DNA of 8,244 bases, from assembly GCA_036477795.1 (NCBI GenBank), contig JAZGDL010000175.1, forward strand, positions 1 through 8,244, read 5' to 3'. The notes beneath the pieces are model-generated. The model had not been told where the DNA came from. It did not search any database and saw nothing but the letters and a program-made list of their open reading frames with translations. Both the position numbers and the translations under genes were made by a program. Shown one piece after another: positions 1-5,705 of the stretch; the first letter of the stretch is position 1, and each line of letters starts with the position of its first letter. This DNA comes from JAZGDL01 sp036477795. GTDB taxonomy: Bacteria; Planctomycetota; Phycisphaerae; UBA1845.

Positions 1-235
1 TGACGGCATAGCGCACCTGCGGCTCGAGGGCACGCCATGGTAAACTCTCATCGTCTTTGACCGCCGTCACGACGTTGCCGGCAATGGCCACCTCGCAGAT
101 GCCGGGCACCTTGAGAATTGCCTGCGCAACCGGCGAATCCGAACTGTCTGCCTCGCCCGCGATCGGTTCGCTCAACACGAACTCGCACCGGGAGTCGTCG
201 ATCGGCTGGGCGGTGACCTCAATTGGTGTCGTCAT
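1..235 (-). CDS. Nfu/NifU N-terminal-domain protein (partial, runs off window)
   Basis: The gene starts with ATG at 235, the first start after an in-frame TAG (247-245), and stays open to the window edge, giving 78 codons. Residues of about 40 to 78 match the N-terminal domain of Nfu-type iron-sulfur scaffold proteins: a helix carrying VAQAILKVPGICEVAIAGN, then a strand with VVTAVKDDE and the tryptophan of SLPWRALEPQ. In that family the N-terminal domain precedes or pairs with a CxxC-bearing NifU domain that holds a transient Fe-S cluster for delivery to apoproteins. Any CxxC part here would lie outside the window. No clear Shine-Dalgarno sequence precedes the start. Family assignment is by pattern recognition only. 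A stand-alone Nfu_N protein of about 90 residues is also possible. It fits the Fe-S theme of the rest of the window. Confidence 0.7.
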   Translation of the reverse strand, partial: MTTPIEVTAQPIDDSRCEFVLSEPIAGEADSSDSPVAQAILKVPGICEVAIAGNVVTAVKDDESLPWRALEPQVRYAV

Positions 236-595
236 ACAGCTAATCTACACGGTTCTCCGGCCTTGCGGCTCCCGATTAACCTACGGTCGCCATCCGCTCG
301 GCGACCACCTCGGCAAACTGACCCGCCACCCATTCCAGCGTCTCTTGCTCAATGACTCGCCTCACGGCTCACGCATCTCGATCCGGAGCTTCGCCCTTTT
401 TGACGCAGTCACTAAATTCCCGCGTGTTGCGCTCACATGTTAAGGCAGATTGAGAACGTGATTCGAGGTGCCCTTCATATCGGTTGGTGCAACGACCCCA
501 AGCACCAGCCCACATTACGACGCAACGGTGATGAGTTCTCGCCGAAGAGAGTCGAAAGAAGCACTTGAAAGGATGGAAACGGCTGAGTTGGTCTG
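236..595. other. Intergenic spacer with two weak small frames and a degenerate repeat copy
   Basis: No convincing gene lies between the SagB-type stop and the Nfu-type start. Two weak frames on the minus strand are worth recording. One, 276-365, begins GTG and encodes 29 residues including ETLEWVAGQFAEVVAERMA, an amphipathic helix-like stretch; a short ATG frame (376) reading MREP meets it out of phase, as if one base had been lost. The other, 369-599, has its ATG overlapping the SagB stop as ATGA, but its product is rich in Cys, His, Arg and Trp and looks random. Bases 380-420 resemble 2342-2381 in inverted orientation. No rho-independent terminator is obvious. Confidence 0.5.
380..420 (+). 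repeat. Degenerate copy of a sequence found inverted at 2342-2381
   Basis: Bases 380-401 (GATCCGGAGCTTCGCCCTTT plus TT) match the minus strand of 2381-2360 at 20 of 22 positions, and the match continues more weakly over the next 18 bases (13 of 18). The two copies flank the SagB-type gene in inverted orientation. In this copy the reading frame that fits the other copy (ELR then F) is broken by stops. Confidence 0.5.
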
Positions 596-2245
596 TCATT
601 CCGCGCTAAAATACGGTGGCCAGGTCTGCAAGCGATGGTCTTCGACCGGGACACCCACAGTGAAATGGTACAGGCTTTGAAATTGGTTATCGGCCAGCCC
701 TAAGATCTCATGAACGGGGTCATCAAAGTAGCATCCGATCCCCGTGGAGCGGACGCCGGCTGCTTCGGCTTCCAGATACAGGACCTGGCCGATCATGCCT
801 GCCTCCCAGAACAGGTTGCGGTAAAACCAGGCCCCATGTTGCCGAATCGGATCGGCGAACTCTGCAATCATGCCGAGGCTGAAGAAACCGTCGGCGCCAA
901 TGTCCTGATGACAACTCACCGCGCGAGCGTCGTTGCGACAGTCGGACTCGATCAACAGATACAGAGGAAAGTCGGTTGGCAGACCTGAAAGCTCCTGCCA
1001 GACAAACGTCTCGCGTATCGCCTGCTTGAGCAGGTCCTTTTTGTTCGGATCTCGAACCAACAGGTAAAGCCCGGGCGCAACGCCATCGACCCGGTGAACG
1101 AACAACGCCAGATGAATGGTCGTCGGCCAGTACAGCGCGTCCCAGGGCGGGTGCCGTCCCGGCAACGTGCGGGCAACAATCTGCAGAAACACGTCTCGCG
1201 AGACGGTGCTTCGACCGTCCAGTGCCAGGCAACTGCGACGTTGATGAATGATCCGCCGGGCATCAACGTCCGGTACCGGCCCGGACGGCCGGCAATGATC
1301 AACCAACTCATGCGGCAGTACGTCCAGAGGCACATCCCGCGGCATCCGCGTCACCGTAGCGACTTCGTTGATAACCGGCCAGGCAACGTGTTCGCGACTG
1401 AGCCGGTTAGGTTGACCGTACCACTGTGCGGTGCGGATCTCCGCGATTGTTGTCTCGGCGGGTGGTGGAAACCTTGCCTCAACCTTCGCATCAGAGGTGT
1501 TGGGCATCACCACGGCGAGCAATTCCGCTTCCTCCCGCTCTTCGTCAAGGAATTCTTCCTGTCGATCCAAGCCCAGCAGTGCGGCCACGTGATCCGTCGA
1601 CCAGGTTGAGACGAGCTTGAGCCGCCAACCACAGAGCACGGCAGAAAACCGCAGCGCCGCCACGGCATGCCCCATGTCGTGCTGGCAGTAGCGAAATGCC
1701 CGTTCGCCGTATTTCCATGCTTCTCGCCAAATGACGGAACTGAGGCCCACCAGGAACGATCCGGCAGGCAAGTCCCGCATGAGCGAATTCCAAATGTCCT
1801 GAGAGAACGACACCCGGCGCTCCAAACGGTGTGTCTCCGACAAGTAGTGGTAAAGTGTTGGAGATTCCTCCTCACTCGCCGTTGATTCGAGCAACACATA
1901 AGCCTCGGTCGGATGCAGATTCCCGCTGGACGGATTCACCCGCAGCGCCCAGCGGCTTGTCCCGGCCTGCTTCCAGGCCGTCAATGCCAAGCTGTATCGA
2001 AACAAGTCCGCCACGCTGCCGAGGTCGACCGCTGCAGGCGGCGCGGCGTTGGGCTCGTAGATTCGGTCAAACACAAGCGCTGGCGGCTCACGGTCCAACT
2101 CTAATTGCGTCTCATTCGCACCCTGGTAATACCGAAACGCATTTGGCTGATTCGCCCAGTCCATGAACCCCAGCGAACGCGCATACCTGTCGAATTGATG
2201 CTTGGTACCCTCGTGATAGGCGAAGACGGTCGAAAGCGTACTCAT
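596..2245 (-). CDS. SagB/ThcOx-family flavin dehydrogenase with two tandem nitroreductase-like domains
   Basis: A 549-residue protein starting at ATG 2245. Domain 1 (about 60-250) carries the SagB-type signature RVNPSSGNLHPTEAY (102-116) and the conserved block around WREAWKYGERAFRYCQHD (173-190). Domain 2 (about 325-545) begins with RRSCLALDG (336-344), the usual FMN-phosphate-contacting start of nitroreductase folds, followed by SCHQDIGADGFFSLGM (444-459) and the C-terminal LEAEAAG...GIGCYFDD (491-509). Family members bind FMN. SagB/McbC-type enzymes oxidise peptide azolines to azoles, but many stand-alone double-domain members have no known substrate. No leader peptide, cyclodehydratase or YcaO gene is visible here, so an azole-forming role is not supported. 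No signal peptide is seen, so it is probably cytoplasmic. It is the last gene of the minus-strand run. Its start has no strong ribosome site, and the preceding frame stops 10 bases upstream, which allows translational coupling. Confidence 0.88.
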   Translation of the reverse strand: MSTLSTVFAYHEGTKHQFDRYARSLGFMDWANQPNAFRYYQGANETQLELDREPPALVFDRIYEPNAAPPAAVDLGSVADLFRYSLALTAWKQAGTSRWALRVNPSSGNLHPTEAYVLLESTASEEESPTLYHYLSETHRLERRVSFSQDIWNSLMRDLPAGSFLVGLSSVIWREAWKYGERAFRYCQHDMGHAVAALRFSAVLCGWRLKLVSTWSTDHVAALLGLDRQEEFLDEEREEAELLAVVMPNTSDAKVEARFPPPAETTIAEIRTAQWYGQPNRLSREHVAWPVINEVATVTRMPRDVPLDVLPHELVDHCRPSGPVPDVDARRIIHQRRSCLALDGRSTVSRDVFLQIVARTLPGRHPPWDALYWPTTIHLALFVHRVDGVAPGLYLLVRDPNKKDLLKQAIRETFVWQELSGLPTDFPLYLLIESDCRNDARAVSCHQDIGADGFFSLGMIAEFADPIRQHGAWFYRNLFWEAGMIGQVLYLEAEAAGVRSTGIGCYFDDPVHEILGLADNQFQSLYHFTVGVPVEDHRLQTWPPYFSAE

Positions 2246-2255
2246 CCGGTAAAGC

Positions 2256-2435
2256 TTATTGCCCGTTGGAGGAGCCGGTGGCGCCAGCCCGCCGAACCTC
2301 CTGAAGGATGCGAAGCAGGATCCACCATTGCTGTGACGTGAGGAGTTTGTTGACTCGGTAAAAAGAGCGAAGCTCCTGATCGGAAGGGCGGCGAGGCGGG
2401 CACGGCGCGCGATACGCTCGGTCGTCGGGGTCTGC
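2256..2435 (-). pseudogene. Start-less 59-codon coding-like frame just upstream of the SagB-type gene
   Basis: An open frame runs from just after a TGA (2438-2436) to TAA (2258-2256), 10 bases before the SagB ATG. It has no ATG, GTG or TTG before its conserved-looking core. Residues of about 19-49 read as an amphipathic helical segment: SDQELRSFYRVNKLLTSQQW, then WILLRILQEVRRAG. The LTSQQW phrase recalls the LTxxQ motif of Spy/CpxP-like and periplasmic heavy-metal-sensor proteins, but this is only a resemblance. Upstream in a neighbouring frame a protein-like stretch (VKTAAVEQTPTTERIARRAR) could be the lost N-terminus, separated by a frameshift. The overlapping 116-codon ATG frame on this strand has a low-complexity Pro/Ser/Arg product and is not preferred. 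It may be a broken cistron of the operon, or noise. Confidence 0.35.
2342..2381 (-). repeat. Partner copy of the 380-420 repeat
   Basis: Inside the start-less 59-codon frame, covering its DQELRSFYRVNKL part on the minus strand. It matches 380-401 at 20 of 22 bases in opposite orientation. Confidence 0.5.
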
Positions 2436-2470
2436 TCAACGGCGGCTGTCTTGACCCCTGAACCATGGGG

Positions 2471-2680
2471 CTAATGCCTTGCCGCGTCTGATGGCCTGGA
2501 GTAATGGCATGACGTACACTCAACGCACGCCTGCCGTGCATCAGCGTTCGCCCCCTTGAAATCCCTGTTATGACAAATTTCACATATCCCATATGAAACA
2601 GGACCGAAGGTGAACTTCATCTTGCACCACTCAGCGTTGGTGCAGCCGCTTCTGCTGTGACACTTCCTGCAGAGCAACAT
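2471..2680 (-). CDS. Small cysteine-rich (zinc-ribbon-like) protein, 69 aa
   Basis: Starts at ATG 2680, 23 bases after the dehydrogenase stop, with GAGG about 5 bases upstream. The product has nine cysteines: C4, C7, C13, C19, C33, C36, C52, C55 and C58. C4-C7, C33-C36 and C55-C58 are CxxC pairs, each followed by His (CRKCH, CEICH, CTSCH). The middle FTFGPVSYGICEICH resembles small zinc-ribbon proteins of unknown function. CxxCH is also the haem c motif, but there is no signal peptide, so metal (zinc or iron) binding in the cytoplasm is more likely. Its place between a dehydrogenase and a flavin enzyme suggests a redox or metal role, which is inference. The family is not recognised with certainty. 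Confidence 0.55.
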   Translation of the reverse strand: MLLCRKCHSRSGCTNAEWCKMKFTFGPVSYGICEICHNRDFKGANADARQACVECTSCHYSRPSDAARH

Positions 2681-2703
2681 CGTGTCCTCGTCGCTCCGGT
2701 CCG

Positions 2704-3720
2704 CTAGGGTAAGAAGACCACCCTCCCCACAGGCTCGCCGCGTGTTAGCGCATCGATTCCCTGCTGGAACTCATCAAGCGGCAGGGTGCGATCAACCACC
2801 GTCGTGACAATTCCGCGTGAGACGAGCTCGACAGCCTGTTTGAGCTCCGCGAGCGTGTTCCCCACGGATCCCATCACACTCGCTTCAGCGATGACGAGCT
2901 GAATGGGATGGACGGTGTAACTATCCTCCGAGTAGCCGATGAAGACGAGCCGACCTCGCTTAGCAATCGCTTTTGTACTCTCCTCCATGGTGACTGTGGT
3001 GGCGACCAGCTCCATGACAACGTCCGCGCCGTGCCCTGCCGTGATATCGCGCACCCGCTCCGCAACGGAATCACCCGTTGCATCGATCGCGTGAGCGGCT
3101 CCAAGAGACATCGCTTTCTCGAGTTTGGCAGGTGTTCGGCTCACGGCAATCACCTCAGCGCCGGCGCGCTTCGCAAGTTGGACGATGCCAAGGCCCACGG
3201 CGCCGATCCCGTACACCAGCACAACACTCCCCGGTGCGACCCGGGCCAGGTTCATTGCGTGGATCCCCGTCGTGACGCTACACCCTATCGGGGCCGCCGC
3301 CTCATCACTCAGGTGGTCAGGGAGCGGGATGCAGTTTCGGGCCGGGACCGCGAGCGCGCTGGCAAACCCGCCGTCCGAAACAAATCCGTATTCTGCCACG
3401 AGCGCCCCACACAGGTTCTCGTCACCCACAAGACAGTGCCGACACCGTCCACAGCCCACGTAGTAATAGACGATCACCCGCTGCCCTTCCTCGAGGTCGG
3501 TCACACCGGATCCGACCTGCGCCACGCGGCCGACCACTTCGTGACCGAGCGTCACTGGCTGTACTCCCAGGTCCAAGAGGCCGGACAAGAAATGCAGCTC
3601 CGTATGGCAGAGACCGGCTGCTTTGACCTGTACGACCACTTCGCCCGGTTCAGGAGTCGGAAGGGGAACTTCCTCTAACTGCAACGGCCGCTTCGGCCCG
3701 TGGTAACGAACGGCGCGCAT
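2704..3720 (-). CDS. Zinc-dependent medium-chain alcohol dehydrogenase family protein
   Basis: A 338-residue protein of normal family length starting at ATG 3720. The catalytic zinc site is visible as C38 (AAGLCHTELH), H60-E61 (LGHEVVG) and C147 (PIGCSVTTG). The structural zinc site is C90, C93, C96 and C104 (CGRCRHCLVGDENLC). The Rossmann nucleotide-binding fold starts at about 165 with VVLVYGIGAVGLG, its glycine motif at 171-176. After the second strand (AEVIAVSRTPAKL) an Ser-Arg pair (194-195) replaces the acidic residue typical of NAD enzymes, so NADP(H) may be preferred. It would interconvert an alcohol and an aldehyde or ketone in the cytoplasm; the substrate cannot be read from the sequence. 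The DUF4399 stop lies only 17 bases upstream, which supports co-transcription. All catalytic residues are present. Confidence 0.93.
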   Translation of the reverse strand: MRAVRYHGPKRPLQLEEVPLPTPEPGEVVVQVKAAGLCHTELHFLSGLLDLGVQPVTLGHEVVGRVAQVGSGVTDLEEGQRVIVYYYVGCGRCRHCLVGDENLCGALVAEYGFVSDGGFASALAVPARNCIPLPDHLSDEAAAPIGCSVTTGIHAMNLARVAPGSVVLVYGIGAVGLGIVQLAKRAGAEVIAVSRTPAKLEKAMSLGAAHAIDATGDSVAERVRDITAGHGADVVMELVATTVTMEESTKAIAKRGRLVFIGYSEDSYTVHPIQLVIAEASVMGSVGNTLAELKQAVELVSRGIVTTVVDRTLPLDEFQQGIDALTRGEPVGRVVFLP

Positions 3721-3737
3721 ACCTGTAGCCGGCCCGC

Positions 3738-4193
3738 TTATGGCCCTACCGTAGACCGGACTGTGTCAGTAGCGAGTGGATCCATCGGCAGATGGGCCCA
3801 GTCGGCGAGAACGGCTATCGCTCGGTGCGCGCCGGGCGCCAGTTCCTGGACCGCAAACTCTGTCTGGCCGCGGCCTAGATGAGCGATGGCCGTTATTCCT
3901 GCGGGAATTGAGTCGCTGGGTGGGGTGAGTGCCGTGTCTATGAACAAGAGGTGGTGAGCGGTGCCTGATCGCTCCTCGCTGGCGGGCACAATCTCGACAC
4001 CAGCGGCGGCGAGCACGACGCGAACGTCACGGCTGTTGACGATTGCCCGATCAGCCGGTTCGACGATCTCCACCCGAGCAGAGTCCTCACCAGCGCACGC
4101 GACCGCGGTTGCCTTGGCCACTTCACGTCGCAAAACGCTCGCACCCGGCCCGCGATGCACTCTCCTACCACCCTGGTCGCGGGTCACGACCAA
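3738..4193 (-). CDS. DUF4399 domain protein
   Basis: Residues of about 58-148 (numbered from a TTG start at 4193) form a DUF4399 domain: VRVVLAAAGVEIVPA, then GTAHHLLFIDTAL with the paired histidines 80-81, the IPAGITAIAHLGRGQTE block, the LAPGAHRAIAVLADWAHLP block and a final strand. These domains are usually exported, behind a signal peptide or lipobox. Here the N-terminus is odd: the first 38 residues are Arg-rich with no hydrophobic core, although AVAC (30-33) followed by AGEDSA sits where a lipobox cysteine could be. Either the true start is different, a base change has scrambled the signal peptide, or this copy stays in the cytoplasm. The TTG lies 3 bases after the bacilliredoxin stop, so reinitiation is plausible. 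Function of the domain is unknown. Start uncertain. Confidence 0.75.
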   Translation of the reverse strand: MVVTRDQGGRRVHRGPGASVLRREVAKATAVACAGEDSARVEIVEPADRAIVNSRDVRVVLAAAGVEIVPASEERSGTAHHLLFIDTALTPPSDSIPAGITAIAHLGRGQTEFAVQELAPGAHRAIAVLADWAHLPMDPLATDTVRSTVGP

Positions 4194-4196
4194 CGG

Positions 4197-4634
4197 CTAC
4201 GGCACGACCCTGCAATACTGGTCAAACGCGGCCCTGAGATCCGCCGCGATCGCCTCCGCCGGCCGTCCCTCGATGTCCTGCCGTTCGAGCATGTACATCA
4301 GCCGGCCGTCCTTGAAGAGCCCCATCTGCGGTGACGAAGGCGGATAGCCCACGAAGTAACTACGGGCGCGCTCCACGGCGTCGGTCTCCATGCCAGCGAA
4401 TACGGTCGTGAGTCGGTCGGGGCGCGTGGGGTGTTCCAGCGCGAGCCTAAGTCCGGGGCGTGCTGCTCCGGCTGCGCAGCCGCACACCGAGTTCACCACC
4501 AGGAGCACGCTGCCATCAGCTGTGGAGAGTGTCTCGTCCACGGTTTCGGGTGTCAGCAGCTCCTCAAAGCCTATCTGCGTGAGTTCGTCTCGCATCGGCT
4601 GAACCATTGCTGGATCGTATCGAAACGTTCTCAT
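4197..4634 (-). CDS. Bacilliredoxin, BrxA/BrxB (YphP/YqiW) family
   Basis: A 145-residue thioredoxin-fold protein. The family N-terminus is clear (RYDPAMVQPMRDELTQIGFE, 5-24), and the active site is the atypical Cys-Gly-Cys at 51-53 (NSVCGCAAG) where thioredoxin has CxxC. The C-terminal half (PPSSPQMGLFKDGRLMYMLE) holds the cis-proline-type loop and conserved strands. In Bacillus the relatives BrxA and BrxB remove bacillithiol from S-bacillithiolated proteins. Whether this host makes bacillithiol or another low-molecular-weight thiol is not shown here. The start at ATG 4634 is fixed by AGGAGG seven to eight bases upstream, so this is probably the strongly translated first gene of the minus-strand operon. 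Cytoplasmic. Confidence 0.93.
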   Translation of the reverse strand: MRTFRYDPAMVQPMRDELTQIGFEELLTPETVDETLSTADGSVLLVVNSVCGCAAGAARPGLRLALEHPTRPDRLTTVFAGMETDAVERARSYFVGYPPSSPQMGLFKDGRLMYMLERQDIEGRPAEAIAADLRAAFDQYCRVVP

Positions 4635-4640
4635 TCTTGG

Positions 4641-4646
4641 CCTCCT
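4641..4646 (-). promoter_or_regulatory. Consensus Shine-Dalgarno AGGAGG for the bacilliredoxin gene
   Basis: AGGAGG ends six bases before the ATG at 4634 on the minus strand. This perfect anti-rRNA match fixes the start and contrasts with the weak sites of the downstream genes. It suggests that the operon begins here, with its promoter in the spacer 4647-4768. No convincing sigma-70 boxes could be called in that spacer. Confidence 0.75.
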
Positions 4647-4768
4647 AGTCCCCGCCTGTTCGCACCCGCAAGTCTTCGGGAGCTTCTCATACGAGCCGAA
4701 ATGAACGTCTCAGTAACATATGAAGGCCCCAACCTTCGGATCGATGCGGTCCCGGGTCCACAAAGACT

Positions 4769-4876
4769 TCACACCAACTCAACTTCCACGTTCGTCACTC
4801 CGTCCAGTGACCGAATGACCCCGTCAACGATGCATTTACGTTCGGCGACGATCGCTGAGGATAGCGACGGGTTCAT
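4769..4876 (-). CDS. Small HMA-like frame overlapping the regulator stop (possibly frameshifted)
   Basis: ATG 4876 overlaps the regulator stop as ATGA, a classic translational-coupling arrangement, and the frame encodes 35 residues. Residues 15-34 (CIVDGVIRSLDGVTNVEVEL) look like the helix and second strand of a heavy-metal-associated (HMA) domain, whose family pattern is CxxC, a helix, then GV..V.V.L. Only one cysteine of the expected pair is present. The frame ends at TGA 4771-4769, but an adjacent frame continues sensibly (VKSLWTRDRIDPKVGAFICY, down to a TGA at 4712-4710), where an HMA domain would go on with a strand and a D-RIDP-type turn. One base change would join the two into about 55 residues. 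It may be a small metal-binding protein, a broken gene or a chance frame. Confidence 0.4.
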   Translation of the reverse strand: MNPSLSSAIVAERKCIVDGVIRSLDGVTNVEVELV

Positions 4877-5478
4877 GGCGCGAGCCTTCCGCTGAAGGCG
4901 CGCTTCACGGCCGAGTCCTTGCCCGGCTGAAAGTTGATACAGATCTGCTCTAGCTCGGTCTCTTCAAGCGGTTCGCCGAAAAAGGCGCATGCAAAGCCGG
5001 GTTTTCCTTCCCGGCAGCAGCCTTCTGCCAAGTGCGCGCAGGATGTGCAGGCGCCAAACGGCCGCGTGCGGCGTGCTTGCACCAGGTGACCAAGTAATCG
5101 TTCAAGGCCGGTGGCCAAGTGGCCGCGGGCGCTCGCGGGCAACGCACCTGCGGCGCGCACGATATCCTCGCAGGGATCGCGCGCGAGAATGGCCCTCGCG
5201 TTGTCGGTCACCTCCAGGCGCGCGCTGCGTCCGTCACGTCGCGACCGTGTTCGGCTGAGATAGCCCCGCGCGACCAGGCCCTTGACCGTCTGCGACGCCG
5301 TGCCCCGGGTCGTGGCATGGTACTCCGCGAACGCCGACACCGTGCGCGAGAACCGGTTGGCCCGCGACAGGTACCGCAGCGCGCTCCACTGGGCGGGGGT
5401 GAGCCGGTCAGTGTACCCATGGCCATGGGTGATTCGCCCCAGCTGAACCACCAGCTCCGCGATGGCCCGTGCGCTCAT
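4873..5478 (-). CDS. MarR-like winged-helix regulator with C-terminal cysteine cluster
   Basis: A 201-residue protein from ATG 5478, chosen over an upstream TTG (5517) because GAGGAAGGA sits six bases before the ATG. Residues of about 26-100 are a MarR-type winged helix: LTPAQWSALRYLSRANRFSR, a recognition-helix region TTRGTASQTVKGLVARGYLS, and a wing with SRTRSRRDGRSARLEVT. The C-terminal tail carries six cysteines, C144, C147, C154, C155, C164 and C180 (pattern Cx2Cx6CCx8Cx15C), ending ICINFQP. MarR proteins usually bind DNA as dimers and respond to ligands or cysteine oxidation. A tail with this many cysteines suggests an Fe-S cluster or zinc site used for sensing, which is inference. It is divergent from the ferredoxin group, with an inverted repeat between them, so autoregulation and control of both sides is likely. 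The HMA-like frame overlaps its stop. Confidence 0.85.
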   Translation of the reverse strand: MSARAIAELVVQLGRITHGHGYTDRLTPAQWSALRYLSRANRFSRTVSAFAEYHATTRGTASQTVKGLVARGYLSRTRSRRDGRSARLEVTDNARAILARDPCEDIVRAAGALPASARGHLATGLERLLGHLVQARRTRPFGACTSCAHLAEGCCREGKPGFACAFFGEPLEETELEQICINFQPGKDSAVKRAFSGRLAP

Positions 5479-5484
5479 TTCGAG

Positions 5485-5493
5485 TCCTTCCTC
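5485..5493 (-). promoter_or_regulatory. Ribosome binding site that decides the regulator start
   Basis: GAGGAAGGA on the minus strand lies six bases upstream of ATG 5478. It supports this start over the in-frame TTG at 5517, which has no such site and lies inside the left arm of the inverted repeat. Confidence 0.7.
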
Positions 5494-5502
5494 ATGCTGA
5501 AA

Positions 5503-5566
5503 TAGTAGCGTTTCCAAACTAACTTGACCAGTCCGCCCAGGTAAAATAGGTTTGGTTACGCTACTA
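5503..5566. promoter_or_regulatory. Divergent control region with 17-base inverted repeat (candidate operator)
   Basis: The left arm TAGTAGCGTTTCCAAAC (5503-5519) and right arm GTTTGGTTACGCTACTA (5550-5566) are reverse complements with two mismatches, in the middle of each arm, and are separated by 30 bases. The region lies between the regulator start (5478) and the first plus-strand frame (5646). Two sites facing each other in a divergent promoter are typical for a MarR-family repressor that controls itself and its neighbours. TTGACC (5524-5529) with TAGGTT 17 bases later is a weak plus-strand promoter candidate. The minus-strand sequence TACTAT in the left arm could be a -10 for the regulator. 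The repeat is seen directly; its role is inferred. Confidence 0.65.
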
Positions 5567-5645
5567 TATTCCCAAAGTGACGCTCATTCCGCTGGGTCGG
5601 CTGCCCAAACGATTGAACCAGCTGGACGGACACAAGGAGATCATA

Positions 5646-5705
5646 ATGCACTGCCAGACCGGGGTGCGATCGATACAGTACGTTGTCGAAGGAGATTTGA
5701 TCTGA
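5646..5705 (+). CDS. 19-residue leader-like small ORF before the Rieske gene
   Basis: ATG 5646 is preceded by AAGGAG with a six-base gap, as good a ribosome site as any in the window. The product is MHCQTGVRSIQYVVEGDLI, and its TGA overlaps the next ATG as TGATG (5703-5707), so translation should be coupled to the Rieske gene. It is too short for a domain assignment. It could be a leader peptide, a small protein or the stub of a truncated gene. No attenuator hairpin is evident. Confidence 0.45.
   Translation: MHCQTGVRSIQYVVEGDLI

Noticed and set aside
57..443. 128-codon plus-strand frame
   Set aside because: It overlaps the Nfu-type gene on the other strand; the product is low in hydrophobic pattern and unlike any family.
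369..599. 76-codon minus-strand frame whose ATG overlaps the SagB stop
   Set aside because: ATGA overlap is attractive, but there is no ribosome site and the residues (Cys, His, Arg, Trp rich) look random.
596..2245. Ribosomally made azole-peptide (TOMM) cluster around the SagB-type gene
   Set aside because: No YcaO/cyclodehydratase, precursor peptide or transporter is present in the window.
2242..2592. 116-codon minus-strand frame
   Set aside because: It overlaps the Cys-rich gene and the SagB start; the product is Pro/Ser/Arg-rich low-complexity with no motif.
2471..2680. Small multihaem cytochrome c, based on three CxxCH motifs
   Set aside because: There is no signal peptide for export, and extra cysteines between the motifs fit zinc binding better.
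2908..3678. 256-codon plus-strand frame antisense to the dehydrogenase
   Set aside because: Long only because of GC-rich codon mirroring; all dehydrogenase motifs lie on the minus strand.
4715..4745. Rho-independent terminator at GAAGG/CCTTC (4723-4738)
   Set aside because: The stem is only five pairs and no T-run follows on either strand.
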